From: Elusimicrobia bacterium GWD2_63_28
GTDB lineage: Bacteria; Elusimicrobiota; Elusimicrobia; Elusimicrobiales; UBA9959
Assembly (NCBI GenBank): GCA_001799895.1
Contig: MGUI01000007.1
Location: 1 to 64,000 of the forward strand
Reading direction: 5' to 3'
DNA length: 64,000 nucleotides
A program made the translations under genes and the position numbers. This document shows positions 42,432 to 52,250 of this stretch, piece after piece (positions within the stretch are counted from its first letter, which is position 1; every line of letters starts with the position of its first letter). The notes under the pieces are model-generated. The model ran no database searches and was not told where the DNA came from. It saw only the letters and a program-made list of their open reading frames with translations.

Positions 42432-42437
42432 TATAAT
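42432..42437 (+). promoter_or_regulatory. -10 box upstream of the surface protein operon
   Basis: Perfect TATAAT in an AT-rich stretch, 39 bases before the ATG at 42477. No good -35 at 16-18 bases; TTGGCA at 42401 is too far. Confidence 0.35.
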
Positions 42438-42476
42438 ACAATTACGAAAACCGGGCAGGCCGCCCGGTTGCCACGC

Positions 42477-43817
42477 ATGACCAAACGCGCCCTTGCCGCC
42501 TCGTTTTTATTCTGCGCCGCCGCGGCCCTGCTGCCGGCCCCGGGCTCCTGCGCCTGGGAAAAGATCCGCTCTTCGGAAGCCCCGCTGGCCGTGACCTACT
42601 CTTCTTCCGGCGTCTACGAGATCTCCTACACCGTGGGGGACAACTGCGCCAGCCCCGGCGAGCTGTCGGCGGCGCCCTCCTCGGTCTGGTCCGGCTACCT
42701 GTCGCTGGTGCCCGCCGACGTGGTCAACCAGGGCCTGGCCGGTTTCGCCTCCACCTCCTCGCTGGCGCTGGACGGGGCGCTGGTGGGCCTGACGCCGGGG
42801 GAAAGCGTGGACCTGGTTTTCGGCGCGGAACTCTCGCAGGACTTTTCAAGCCCCGGCGTGAACGTGACCCAGGTTTACGACAATACCGCCAGCGAGGTGA
42901 ACTCGACCTGGACGGTAACGGTCGCTTATTCCGGCCAGAAGCTCGTGATAACCCCGTCGGACTCCTGGCGCAAAGGTAGCGTCTTTTCCGTGTATTTCTC
43001 CTCCTCTATCGTCGATATAAACGGGTCGCCGGTCTCTTCGGCGGCCACTGTCTATTTCTCCGTGATGATGGACTACGCGGCCGACAACACGGCCGCGTCC
43101 TTTTCCGACCGCCGCGTGAGGGTCACGATCCCCGCCAACGCCTACGCCCAGGACTTTTACGTCACGCTTTCCACCGACGCCACGCGCAGCGCGGTAACCG
43201 AAGCCAACGGGCGGCTGGCCTCCCTGCCGGGCTCCCCGGAGTTCCTTAACACCGTAAGCGTGCGCCCTTACGATTCCGCCGGGAATCTGGTGCAGCCCAA
43301 CGCCGCCTGCGTGGTGACGCTGCCCTACACCGACGCCGACGGCGACGGCCTGGTGGACGGCACGCTCAGCCGGATGAAGGTCTCCAACCTCTCCGTCTGG
43401 CACCTGGACGAGACCCGCGGCCTCTGGACCAGGCAGGCCGGGGCCACGCTGGACGCGGCGGCGCGGCAGGTCTCGCAGCCGGTCACCCATTTTTCCAATT
43501 ACGCCCTGATGGCCCTGGGCGATACCGACGTGGGCCCGGTCTACGCCTACCCGGTGCCCTTCAGGCCCGGCGCCGGGGACGCCGCCAGGTACGGCAGCTG
43601 GGCGGACCTGATCACCTTCACCAACCTGCCGGCCTACGGCAAGATCCGCATCTATACCGTCAGCGGCGCGCTGGTGCGCGAGCTGGCCGTAGCCCCTCCC
43701 TCGATGAAGTGGGACCTTAAGAACTCCGGCGGGCAGACCGTGGCCAGCGGGGTATACCTTTGGGAAGTCACCTCGGGCAAGAACCGCAAGACAGGCAAGC
43801 TCGTGGTGATAAAATAA
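42477..43817 (+). CDS. Secreted Ig-like protein with C-terminal sorting-like (FlgD/T9SS type A-like) domain
   Basis: The 446-residue protein has a signal peptide (AASFLFCAAAALLPAPGSCA). The middle holds Ig-like beta domains, including a Big_5-like stretch (residues about 130-190). The C-terminal 90 residues (VYAYPVPFRPG, KIRIYTVSGALVREL, WDLKNSGGQTVASGVYLWEV, GKLVVIK) have the order of the FlgD-Ig/type A sorting domain of type IX substrates. It is therefore a likely exported and surface-attached cargo. A TTG three codons upstream is an alternative start. The PorV-like gene begins immediately after its stop. Confidence 0.72.
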   Translation: MTKRALAASFLFCAAAALLPAPGSCAWEKIRSSEAPLAVTYSSSGVYEISYTVGDNCASPGELSAAPSSVWSGYLSLVPADVVNQGLAGFASTSSLALDGALVGLTPGESVDLVFGAELSQDFSSPGVNVTQVYDNTASEVNSTWTVTVAYSGQKLVITPSDSWRKGSVFSVYFSSSIVDINGSPVSSAATVYFSVMMDYAADNTAASFSDRRVRVTIPANAYAQDFYVTLSTDATRSAVTEANGRLASLPGSPEFLNTVSVRPYDSAGNLVQPNAACVVTLPYTDADGDGLVDGTLSRMKVSNLSVWHLDETRGLWTRQAGATLDAAARQVSQPVTHFSNYALMALGDTDVGPVYAYPVPFRPGAGDAARYGSWADLITFTNLPAYGKIRIYTVSGALVRELAVAPPSMKWDLKNSGGQTVASGVYLWEVTSGKNRKTGKLVVIK

Positions 43818-44945
43818 ATGAAGAAAGTCCTCCTCCTCCTTCTTCTTTTCGCCTGCAGCGCGCCGGCGTTCGCCGGGGCCGGCAAGGCCGGCGGGGAATT
43901 CCTGCGCATAGTGCAGAGCCCGAGGGCGGTGGGCATGGGCGAAGCCGGGGCCGGCTCCTATGGCGACCTGCTGGGCGCGCTGGCGCTGAACCCGGCGGCT
44001 CTGGCCCGCACGGCCTACAAGGAAGCTGCCTTCACCTACAATTCCTGGCTGGAGGGGATAACCTCCCAGCAGCTGGCCTACGCGCACCCCCTGGCGGGGG
44101 GCGGAGTGCTGGCCGGCTCGGTGCTGATGCTGGGCGTGCCGTCCATAGACGGCTATAACAACGCGGGCCTCCCCGCCGGACAGGTGGATGCCGGAGACCT
44201 GGCTGTGGGCGTAAGCTACGCCGCCAGGCTCGGCGGCCCCTGGCAGGACCGGCGCTCGGGCCTCTTCGCCGGCGCCACGCTGAAGTACGCCCGCGAGAAG
44301 CTGGATTCTGTGACGGCGGGCGCCCCGCTGCTCGACGCCGGGGCCCTGTGGATAACCAGGGCAAGGGGCGGCGCGCTGGCGCTGGGCGTCTCCGCGCAAT
44401 CCCTGGGCGGCGGTTTTAAGTTCGACTCCGAGACCGACCCTGCCCCGTCGGTCTTCCGGGCGGGGGCTTCCTACGTGCTGCTGGCGGCCGGCGACCCCGT
44501 GACCTTTTCGCTGGACCTCAAGAAGCCCTCCTATTCCGACGCCGCCTTCTGCGCCGGGGCCGAGTACCAGGCCTGGCGCATGCTGGCGCTGCGCGCCGGT
44601 TATATCTCCGGCGAGGACCTCGGCGGCGGCCTGCGCTTCGGAGGCGGCGTCACCATAAAGCTGCTGCAGTTCGACTATTCCCTTTCCACCTACGGCAAGT
44701 TCGGGCCGGCCCACAGGTTCAGCCTCTCCTACAAGTTCGACAAGCCCGTCGAGGTCACGCGCCACTATTCGCTGGAGCAGGAGCAGGCCAGGCAGAAAAC
44801 GGAAACGGCCCGCTCAATGATAAAAGAAAACCGCTTCTACGACGCGGTGCTGGAACTGAACGCCGCGCTGACGCTGGACCCGGGCCATAAAGAGGCGCTG
44901 GAACTTATGCGCAAGGCGCGGGCGCTGATGGAGGAGGCCAGGTAA
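43818..44945 (+). CDS. PorV/UPF0164-like outer-membrane beta-barrel protein with C-terminal TPR
   Basis: The 375-residue protein has a signal peptide (MKKVLLLLLLFACSAPAFA). The PorV family hallmark follows: FLRIVQSPRAVGMGEAGAGSYGDLLGALALNPAALAR. Repeating aromatic beta strands up to about 310 form the barrel, and a TPR unit (ENRFYDAVLELNAALTLDPGHKEAL) ends it. In type IX systems PorV shuttles cargo from the SprA pore to the attachment complex. Its neighbour carries the cargo-type CTD. The ATG directly follows the previous stop; its own stop overlaps the next gene by one base (TAATG). Confidence 0.8.
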   Translation: MKKVLLLLLLFACSAPAFAGAGKAGGEFLRIVQSPRAVGMGEAGAGSYGDLLGALALNPAALARTAYKEAAFTYNSWLEGITSQQLAYAHPLAGGGVLAGSVLMLGVPSIDGYNNAGLPAGQVDAGDLAVGVSYAARLGGPWQDRRSGLFAGATLKYAREKLDSVTAGAPLLDAGALWITRARGGALALGVSAQSLGGGFKFDSETDPAPSVFRAGASYVLLAAGDPVTFSLDLKKPSYSDAAFCAGAEYQAWRMLALRAGYISGEDLGGGLRFGGGVTIKLLQFDYSLSTYGKFGPAHRFSLSYKFDKPVEVTRHYSLEQEQARQKTETARSMIKENRFYDAVLELNAALTLDPGHKEALELMRKARALMEEAR

Positions 44946-45805
44946 TGCCGGCCCGGGCCGTCCTCGCCGCCGCGCTGCTGCTGCCTTCGGGAGCCGCCGC
45001 GGCCGAGCCCGCCAGGAAGGCGCCCGCCGCCGGGGCCGCGCAGGCGGCCAGGCCGCCGGCAGAAGGGCAGCGCGCCGAGGTGCTGCGGCTGATGGACGGC
45101 GTGCTGGCCGCTCCCGCCGACGAGGGGGCCAGGACCAGGCTCAGGCTCTCGGCCGGCAAGGCTGCAGCGGCCGAAAAGAGCGCCATAGACGCCGAGCGCG
45201 CCCGCCTGCTGGCCGCCGCCAGGCGCGACAAGGCGGAAACGGACGCCATGCTGGCGGCCAAAGCCGCGCGCACCGAGGCCTGGAAGAAGGATTTTTCAAA
45301 GGCCTGCGCGCTGGCGGAAAGAGCGGAGACGGCGCGGGAGGCTGTGGCCGCCTACGAGCGGGCGCTGGAAACCTTCCCGGTTTATTCAGACAACAAGGCC
45401 CTGCTGGCCGATTCAGGCCGGGATATCCGGGCGATCTTTTTCAAGACCATACAGAAGGCCTACCCTTATTTAGCCGAAGGCAGGGCCACGGCCGATATAA
45501 AGATGCTGGCCGCGCTGCAGTTCGCCCGGGCTTCCGACCTGACCGGGGAGTACGGCGGCAGGCAGGACCAGGGCGCGGCCGAAGCCGCCCTGAAGAAGAC
45601 GGAGAAGTTCCGGCTCCTCGAGCAGGCGCTGGCGCGGCGGTTCGAGAGCCTGGAGCAGGGGCTGGTCCTGTACGGCAGGAAGCACTGGGCCGGGGCCCTC
45701 AAGCGTTTTAACGAAGTGCTGGCCTTCGACAAGGCCAACGAGGAAGCGCTGTATTACCGGACCCTGGCCAAAGCCAGGGCCGCGGCGGCGCGCGAGAAGA
45801 GGTGA
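44945..45805 (+). CDS. Secreted helical TPR-like protein, function unknown
   Basis: The 286-residue protein has a short Ala-rich signal peptide (VLAAALLLPSGAAAAE). The mature part is Ala/Glu/Lys/Arg-rich helices with TPR-like units (AREAVAAYERALETFPVYSDNKALL, HWAGALKRFNEVLAFDKANEEALYYRTLAKA). It may act as a periplasmic scaffold. It is co-translated with the PorV-like gene (TAATG) and precedes the giant repeat gene by 4 bases, which indicates one operon for this surface assembly. Confidence 0.7.
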   Translation: MPARAVLAAALLLPSGAAAAEPARKAPAAGAAQAARPPAEGQRAEVLRLMDGVLAAPADEGARTRLRLSAGKAAAAEKSAIDAERARLLAAARRDKAETDAMLAAKAARTEAWKKDFSKACALAERAETAREAVAAYERALETFPVYSDNKALLADSGRDIRAIFFKTIQKAYPYLAEGRATADIKMLAALQFARASDLTGEYGGRQDQGAAEAALKKTEKFRLLEQALARRFESLEQGLVLYGRKHWAGALKRFNEVLAFDKANEEALYYRTLAKARAAAAREKR

Positions 45806-45809
45806 GCCT

Positions 45810-48800
45810 GTGAAACGAAGATATTTATGCGCGGCCTCGGCCGCCCTGGCCCTGCTGGCCGCGGCGGCGGGCATGGTTTCAGCCGCCTCTCCCGGCAGGC
45901 TCAGCTACCAGGGCACGCTCAGGAAGGACGGCAGGCTTTTCAGCGGCACCGTGGCGATGGAGTTCCAGATAACCGGCGCCGACGGGACGGCCGACTACTG
46001 GCATTCCAATTCCACCGACGTGGCGGTTTCCACCGGCCTGTTCCGCTACCCTCTCGGCACGCCCAACGAGGCCGCTTTCGCGGCCATCGCGTGGAAAGAT
46101 ATCACGCCGTACGTTAAGATGAAATTGGACGGGGCCTGGCTGCCCCCGGAGCCGCTCTACGCCTCCGCCTACGCGCTGCATTCCGGCACCGCCGAAGCTT
46201 CTACCGGCACTTTCACCGTGAACGGAGGAGACCTGCTCCTCTCCGGCTCCGCCGGCACCCACGGCATAATCTTCCCCGACGGCAGCGCGCAGTACCGGGC
46301 GCCCGGCTGGACGGTGTCGGCCAACGGTCTCTATACCTCCTTCTCCGGCGGCGCGGGCGTGGGCCTGCTAACCCCCGAAACGCGCCTGGACGTGCAGGCC
46401 GCGGGCGGGGACCCCTACATACAGTTCTGGCGCGATTCCTCCGGGGTCATACGCTCCTCGCTGACGGCCGCCGGGCTGCTTTACGCCGACGGCTCGCGCC
46501 TGCGCAACCTGCCCGCCGGGGCCGACAGCCTGGGCAGCCACATCGCTACCGCCACGCTGCAGATGGGAGGCTTCCCGGTAACCGGCGCGGGCGCCATAAC
46601 CTCTTCGGGGCAGTTCACCACCTACTCGAGCGCCACCGTGGCTTCGGCCGCCGGCCTGGGCGCCGCCGGCCTGGACCTGGCTCCGGAAGTCAGGCTTTCC
46701 TCTTCGGCACCGGCTTTTAACGGCGGCGTTTACATCAGCAGCAATATTTACGCCGTGGGCATAGCTTCCGCCGCGCGGTATTACGGCGACGGCTCGCCGC
46801 TGGCCGGCGTGATAACGTCTACGGCGGCGATAATCGCCTCTATCAGCGGCAATGACGCGCTGGCCGCGCACCTGGCGGGGGCGGAGACTTTTACCGGCGC
46901 CAAGACTTTCGGCAATGCGGCGCTGACCCTGACGGGCCCGAACGGCAATATCGTGAGCGGGTCTTCCATAACGACCAGCGGCGGTTTTTTCGGGAACGGC
47001 TCCGCTCTTTCCGGCGTGATAACTTCCACGGCGGCGATAGTCGCTTCGCTCGGCGGCAAAGCGGACGACACGCTGGCCGCGCACCTGGCGGGGGCGGAGA
47101 CCATAACCGGCGCCAAGACTTTCAGCGATGTGGCGCTGACCCTGACCGGCGCGAACGGCAACATCGTGAGCGGTTCTTCCATAACTACCAGCGGCGGTTT
47201 CTTCGGGGACGGCTCCGGGCTGGCCGGAGTTATAACTTCCACGGCCGCGATAGTGACTTCGCTTAACGGCAAAGCCGAGGATACGCTGGCCGCGCATTTG
47301 GCCGGGGCGGAGACTTTCACCGGCGCCAAGATCATAGACAACGTGGCTTTCACGCTGACCGGCCCGAACGGCAATATCGTCAGCAATTCCTCCATTACGA
47401 CCACGGGCGGTTTTTTCGGCGACGGTTCCGGGCTTACCGGCCTGCCCGCCGGGAATGTTGTGGATACACTGGCGGATACGCTGGCGGTAAGCGGCGACGC
47501 CGGGAACCGCTATATCAACAACCTGAGCAGCGCCGCCATCGGCCGCGCTGAAGGCGCCGCCGCGCTGGACTTGCAGGCCGCGGCCCTCGACGAGCAGGCG
47601 CAGCTCTGGCGCGCCTCGGACGGTACGATAGTGGCTTCCATGAGCGCGGCGGGGTATTTCCAAGCCGCTAAATTTATCGGCGACGGCTCGGGCCTTGCGG
47701 CCCTGGACGCCGCCGGTATTTCAGTCGGGACGCTGGCGGACGAGAGGCTTTCTGCGAATGTCGGGCTGCTCGCTTCCAGCCAGGTCTTCAGCGGCGCTAA
47801 CATCTTTACCTCCACTGCGGCTTTCACCGCGGCGGACCCCGTCCTGCCCGGACTTTACGTTTCCTCCGGGCTGGTGGTGGCCGCCGGCGGCGTCGGCATA
47901 GGCGTCTCCGCGCCGCAGCAGAAGCTGGAGGTCCTCGGCGGCATAAAGCTGGCCGATACTCTCATAGATTCTCCCGGCACCCTGAAGTACGACGGAGCTT
48001 TTCAGGGTTATAACGGGACCGCCTGGGTGACGCTGAACGGCAGTTATTCTTTGGACACTTCCACGGCGCTTTGGGGAATCAATGAAGCCGTTACCCCGAA
48101 CACGGTCTATACGGTGGGCGCTTCTTCTAACGTGGCCATAGGCACCATGAACGCCGGGGCCAGCAAGCTGCGCGTGACAGGCAACGGCAGCGGCTCCGGG
48201 ACTAACGCCTTCCTGGCCGAAAGCCTTGCCGGCACTCTGTTTACCATCCGCGACGATGGCAATGTAGGCGTGGGGCCGCTCGATCCGGCAACGCGGCTGG
48301 ACTTGCAGGCCGCGGGCGGGGACGCGCACGCGCAGATCTGGCGCGACTCCGGCGGCACGGTAGTGGCCTCTATGAGCGCCGCGGGCTATTTCCAGGCCGC
48401 CGCCTTCATCGGCGACGGCTCTCAGCTTTCGGGGCTGCCTTCCGGCAACACCATAGATACGCTGGCCGCCACGCTGGGCGCCGGCAGCGACGCCGGCGGA
48501 ACGGGGATAGTTAACGCCGGGGCCGTGGCCATCGGTGTCATAAACGCCGGCGACAATAAACTGCTGGTAAGGGGGATAGGCAACACCTCGGCCACTAACG
48601 CTTTAAGGGCGGAGGACATCGGTTCGCTGCCGCTGCTGGTAGTGCAGAACGGGGGTAATATCGGGCTCGGTGTGGACAGTCCGGCTACCAGGCTGGAACT
48701 GAAGGCCGTCGCGGACGACGCGCACTCGCAGATCTGGCGTAACTCCGGAGACGTGGTGGTCGCCTCGATGAGCGCGGCCGGCTACCTGCAGGCTGTAAAA

Positions 48801-50876
48801 TTCATCGGCGACGGCTCCGAATTGTCAGGAATTTCAGGCGGCAATGTGGTGGATACGCTGGCCGATACTCTGGCTTTGAGCGGGGACGCGGGTAACCGCT
48901 ACATTAACAATCTCAGCAGCGCGGCCATCGGCCGCGCGGCGGGTGAGGCGGCGCTGGACTTGCAGGCCGCGGCGCTCGACGAGCAGGCGCAGCTCTGGCG
49001 CGCTTCTGGCGGCACTATCGTAGCGTCCATGAGCGCGGCCGGCTACCTGCAGGCTGTAAAATTCATCGGCGACGGCTCCCAGCTTTCGGGCATCTCGGGC
49101 GGGGGCGCTGGGGACAGCCTGGGCGTCCATATCGCCACGCAGACCCTGAACCTGGCCGGCAACGCCATAGTGGGCGTCTCCAGCATCACGGTCAGCACCA
49201 TCTCGAGCGAAGGCGACAGCGTGTTCTTTAGCGCTTCCGTGGCTGTCGACGGCGGCCTGGCTGCTTCCGGAGACCTGACGGCCGGCAGCGGGGTCCAGAC
49301 ATCCACGATCAGCGCCTCCGGCTTCATCAGCCTGGCCAACCTGGCGTCCGCGCCGGCGGGCGCTGGTTACGGCGCCATTTATTATAACCCGGCGGCTTTT
49401 GACAATCAGGGCGCCCTCTATCTGAACCTTAACGGGGCCTTCGTTCCCATAGCCACCGGCACAGTAGCCGGGGGCGCGGGCATGACTGGCGTAATTTCCG
49501 ACGCCGACCAGTTCAGCGGCGACGGCGCCGGAGTGCCGACCACGCTTACGCTGAAGGCCTCCAGCGTGACGCTGCAGGGCAACGCCTTCAACGGGGCAGG
49601 GCAATTGGTGCTGCTCGGGACCGACGGGAAACTGCCCGCCGTGGACGGCTCGCTGCTTACCGGCATCTCGGGCGGGGGCGCGGGAGACAGCCTGGGCGTC
49701 CATATCGCCACGCAGACCCTGAACCTGGCCGGCAACTGGCTGCTGAACGCCTCGACCATAACCGTGCTGCCGGGCGAGCCTGGCATAGCGTTCTCGACCT
49801 CGCTTTATGTGGGCGGCAATGTGCTGGCCACAGGCGGGGCGCTGTTCGGGGCCGGGCCGGTGGTGATAGGTAATACTATGCCGTTGGCCAGCCTGCATAT
49901 TTCTTCCGTAGCTGGCTACGCGGGGGACCTGGTGGCGGTTTCCACCGGCATGTCGCTGCCCGTCATACGCATGACCGGCGCCGGGGAGATCTACGCCAAT
50001 TACTTCTACGGCGACGGCTCGGGTCTGACAGGAGTTTCCGCGGGAGGCTTTCCCAGCCCCGTCAACGAAGACCTGAATATGAACGGTAAGAGCGTCTACG
50101 GCGCCAACGAGGTGGAGGTGAGCTCGCGTCTGTCGGTGGGCAACAGCGCCAGCATCGCTTCGCCTGTGGCCGCGCTGGTTATGGAAATGTTCGCGGACGC
50201 GGATATCAGCGAGGACCCGATGTACCCTAACGAAGGGCTGGGGGTTATGGCGCTGCTGGACCTTGCGGCGCCAAGGGCGGGGGCGCAGAAGATAATTGGC
50301 GGAGATTTTATGGCGGGGACCGGAATGGACGGCGGCAATACCAACAACTTCCCCTTCGCCGCCGGCCTCCGCGCCGGCGCCCTGGCCCAGTCCGGCGGAA
50401 CTATCGGCGCCGCTTACGGCTTGTTCGCGCAGAACAACCATTCCGCCGGGAGCGTGACGCGCAATTACGGCGTCTACGTACAGAACAAGCAGTCCGCCGG
50501 GACCGCGAACCAGTACAACTACGGGCTTTTCCTGGACGTGCCTGATTCCAGCGGGACCATAACGGAGAATTACGGCCTGTACATAAAAGACCAGTCCACC
50601 TTCGGCCTGATGGCGCACAATATCTGGTCGGCGGGTCCGGCGTCGATCAACTATTTCGAAGGAACCGTGCAGGCGGAGAATGTCTGGGCGACAAACGCCC
50701 AGGTGACTTCGAAGTTCATCCTGCCGTCCAAGACCCTGGCGGCTCTCCAGGCCCTTGTTCCCGCGTCTAAAGGGGAAACCTATTTCTGCGAAACCTGCGT
50801 TCCGCCGAAGATAGTGGTCTCTACGGGCACGGCGGCCGGCAATTTCGCCGACGCGGTCGGCGGGACTTTCGAGTAG
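45810..50876 (+). CDS. Giant repetitive surface protein, tail-fibre-like GDGSGL repeats
   Basis: The 1688-residue protein starts at GTG with AGAGGTGAG upstream and a signal peptide (KRRYLCAASAALALLAAAAGMVSA). Its first 150 residues look like a beta domain (GRLSYQGTLRKDGRLFSG). The body repeats the tail-fibre-like turn F-x-G-D-G-S-x-L-x-G at least ten times, with DSLGxHIATxTL and LWRxSxGTIVASMSAAGY units. Three exact 71-residue units occur at 46860-47498 and a longer block is duplicated. The C terminus holds tandem NYGxYxxN turns and a Cys pair (YFCETC). It looks like an adhesive fibre or filament; no catalytic motif. It is the last gene of the surface operon. Confidence 0.78.
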   Translation: MKRRYLCAASAALALLAAAAGMVSAASPGRLSYQGTLRKDGRLFSGTVAMEFQITGADGTADYWHSNSTDVAVSTGLFRYPLGTPNEAAFAAIAWKDITPYVKMKLDGAWLPPEPLYASAYALHSGTAEASTGTFTVNGGDLLLSGSAGTHGIIFPDGSAQYRAPGWTVSANGLYTSFSGGAGVGLLTPETRLDVQAAGGDPYIQFWRDSSGVIRSSLTAAGLLYADGSRLRNLPAGADSLGSHIATATLQMGGFPVTGAGAITSSGQFTTYSSATVASAAGLGAAGLDLAPEVRLSSSAPAFNGGVYISSNIYAVGIASAARYYGDGSPLAGVITSTAAIIASISGNDALAAHLAGAETFTGAKTFGNAALTLTGPNGNIVSGSSITTSGGFFGNGSALSGVITSTAAIVASLGGKADDTLAAHLAGAETITGAKTFSDVALTLTGANGNIVSGSSITTSGGFFGDGSGLAGVITSTAAIVTSLNGKAEDTLAAHLAGAETFTGAKIIDNVAFTLTGPNGNIVSNSSITTTGGFFGDGSGLTGLPAGNVVDTLADTLAVSGDAGNRYINNLSSAAIGRAEGAAALDLQAAALDEQAQLWRASDGTIVASMSAAGYFQAAKFIGDGSGLAALDAAGISVGTLADERLSANVGLLASSQVFSGANIFTSTAAFTAADPVLPGLYVSSGLVVAAGGVGIGVSAPQQKLEVLGGIKLADTLIDSPGTLKYDGAFQGYNGTAWVTLNGSYSLDTSTALWGINEAVTPNTVYTVGASSNVAIGTMNAGASKLRVTGNGSGSGTNAFLAESLAGTLFTIRDDGNVGVGPLDPATRLDLQAAGGDAHAQIWRDSGGTVVASMSAAGYFQAAAFIGDGSQLSGLPSGNTIDTLAATLGAGSDAGGTGIVNAGAVAIGVINAGDNKLLVRGIGNTSATNALRAEDIGSLPLLVVQNGGNIGLGVDSPATRLELKAVADDAHSQIWRNSGDVVVASMSAAGYLQAVKFIGDGSELSGISGGNVVDTLADTLALSGDAGNRYINNLSSAAIGRAAGEAALDLQAAALDEQAQLWRASGGTIVASMSAAGYLQAVKFIGDGSQLSGISGGGAGDSLGVHIATQTLNLAGNAIVGVSSITVSTISSEGDSVFFSASVAVDGGLAASGDLTAGSGVQTSTISASGFISLANLASAPAGAGYGAIYYNPAAFDNQGALYLNLNGAFVPIATGTVAGGAGMTGVISDADQFSGDGAGVPTTLTLKASSVTLQGNAFNGAGQLVLLGTDGKLPAVDGSLLTGISGGGAGDSLGVHIATQTLNLAGNWLLNASTITVLPGEPGIAFSTSLYVGGNVLATGGALFGAGPVVIGNTMPLASLHISSVAGYAGDLVAVSTGMSLPVIRMTGAGEIYANYFYGDGSGLTGVSAGGFPSPVNEDLNMNGKSVYGANEVEVSSRLSVGNSASIASPVAALVMEMFADADISEDPMYPNEGLGVMALLDLAAPRAGAQKIIGGDFMAGTGMDGGNTNNFPFAAGLRAGALAQSGGTIGAAYGLFAQNNHSAGSVTRNYGVYVQNKQSAGTANQYNYGLFLDVPDSSGTITENYGLYIKDQSTFGLMAHNIWSAGPASINYFEGTVQAENVWATNAQVTSKFILPSKTLAALQALVPASKGETYFCETCVPPKIVVSTGTAAGNFADAVGGTFE
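46860..47498 (+). repeat. Three tandem 213-base repeats inside the giant repeat gene
   Basis: Units begin at 46860, 47073 and 47286 (CTGGCCGCGCA...), exactly 213 bases (71 codons) apart. The units are very similar and in frame. They encode LAAHLAGAETFTGAK ... NIVSGSSITTSGGFFGDGSGL. Confidence 0.85.
47450..47690 (+). repeat. Long direct repeat, first copy
   Basis: Encodes NVVDTLADTLAVSGDAGNRYINN ... LWRASDGTIVASMSAAGY. A near-identical second copy is at 48840-49080, 1.4 kb downstream in the same gene. Confidence 0.7.
48840..49080 (+). repeat. Long direct repeat, second copy
   Basis: Second copy of the 47450-47690 block with few changes (LALSGDAGNRYINN, AAGEAALDLQ). Recombination between the copies would delete about 1.4 kb in frame. 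Confidence 0.7.
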
Positions 50877-50891
50877 GCGGCCGGGGGCGAT

Positions 50892-50926
50892 AAAAAAGGC
50901 CGCGGGCAGCCGCGGCCTTTTTGTTT
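50892..50926. terminator. Bidirectional terminator
   Basis: AAAAAAGGCCGCGG-GCAG-CCGCGGCCTTTTTG between the convergent giant repeat gene and the RNA methyltransferase gene. Confidence 0.85.
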
Positions 50927-50936
50927 TACCGCGGGC

Positions 50937-52217
50937 CTATTCGCGCTCGAAGACCAGCAGGGTCTCGGCGTGGGGGGTATTGGGGTAGAAGTCGAAGCCG
51001 ACGGCGCGGACGATCTTGTACTTCTCCATGAAGAACGCGGCGTCGCGCCCCTGCGTGATGGGGTTGCAGGACAAATAGATTATCCGCTTGGGCAGGATCT
51101 CCATTATCCGCTTTATGACTTTGTTGTGCAGGCCCGCCCTCGGCGGGTCCAGCACCAGGATGTCGGTGCCTTCGAACAGATCTCCCGAGGTCTTTTCCGA
51201 AAGCGAACAGGCGATCTGGAAGTTCCGGGCCCCGTTGGCCTCGGCGTTGAGCGCCGCGTACTTGACCGAGCTCTCCGACGATTCCACCGCGTAGACCTTG
51301 TCCGCCAGGTCCCTCAGGGTCAGGCCTATCACGCCCACGCCCGAATAGAGGTCCACCAGTTTGCCGCACTTGAAGGCCGCGGCGCGGATCTCTTTGAGCG
51401 CTTCGGCGAAGAGTTCCATGTTGTTCTGGAAGAAGCAGTCGAAGCCGTAGGAGAACTTCCCGCCCAGGATCTCCTCGGTCACGAAGTCGTTGCCCCAGGA
51501 CTTTATGATGCCGTCCACCTGGCTGACCGAGCTTATGGGGTCGGAGTAGATAGCGAGGAAGCCGTCGAGGCCGTCCACCTTCATGTCGGGCAGTTCGATG
51601 TCCTGGCGCTTCATGAACAGGGCCGCCACGCGCGCCCCGGGATTCTTGGCTTCGCGTATGATCAGCGTCTTGAGGTCCGCGGTGGAAAGCTTCAGTTCGT
51701 TGAGCTTGGCCAGTATCGCCACGGCGGCGGCGTTGGCCGCCGGGCTGATGAGCGCGCAACCCTGCGGCAGCAGGTACTTCTCGCGGTAGTTGCCGCGCTT
51801 GTGAAAAGCGAAGGAGAGGGCGCCCGGCTCACCGGTGAAGCTGTACTCTATCTTGGTGCGGTAGCCGAAGATCTCGGACGCGCCGTAGAACTTATCCAGG
51901 CGGATGGTTTCCTTGGTGGTCTGGTAGAGCAGGTCCTCTATGATGCCCTTCTTCGTCTCGCACTGGAAGCCGTACTCCATGACCTGCCAGGGCGAGCAGC
52001 TGAGATAATGGTCCTCTTTGGCCTCGACGCGCTTGGGCGAGGGGGTAATTATCTCCAGCAGCTCCGCCTCGGCGAAGTTCTTCTTCTCAAAAGTGATCCT
52101 GACCCGGGCGGTTTCTTCAGGCAGCACGCCGTAGCAGAAGACCACCTTGCCCTCGCTGCGGCCGAGCGCCTTGCCCTCGCCGACTATCTTTTTAAATTCC
52201 AGGGTGATTTCTCTCAT
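50937..52217 (-). CDS. RlmD/TrmA-family RNA (uracil-C5)-methyltransferase
   Basis: The 426-residue protein has an N-terminal TRAM-like domain (EGKALGRSEGKVVFC), SAM motif LVDLYSGVGVIGLTL, the DPPRAGLHNKVI block and the catalytic YLSCNP with Cys384. It methylates C5 of a uridine in rRNA or tRNA. The CxxxxxCxxC iron-sulfur ligand pattern of RlmD is only partly present (CSPWQ...GFQC), so Fe-S binding is doubtful and the exact position methylated is open. It is single, facing the surface operon. Confidence 0.85.
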   Translation of the reverse strand: MREITLEFKKIVGEGKALGRSEGKVVFCYGVLPEETARVRITFEKKNFAEAELLEIITPSPKRVEAKEDHYLSCSPWQVMEYGFQCETKKGIIEDLLYQTTKETIRLDKFYGASEIFGYRTKIEYSFTGEPGALSFAFHKRGNYREKYLLPQGCALISPAANAAAVAILAKLNELKLSTADLKTLIIREAKNPGARVAALFMKRQDIELPDMKVDGLDGFLAIYSDPISSVSQVDGIIKSWGNDFVTEEILGGKFSYGFDCFFQNNMELFAEALKEIRAAAFKCGKLVDLYSGVGVIGLTLRDLADKVYAVESSESSVKYAALNAEANGARNFQIACSLSEKTSGDLFEGTDILVLDPPRAGLHNKVIKRIMEILPKRIIYLSCNPITQGRDAAFFMEKYKIVRAVGFDFYPNTPHAETLLVFERE

Positions 52218-52250
52218 AATAAAAGCCTTATTCCGGACGCAGATTTTTAA

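Noticed and set aside
46860-47498. CRISPR or minisatellite
   Set aside because: The 213-base period is exactly 71 codons inside one open frame; it is a protein repeat.
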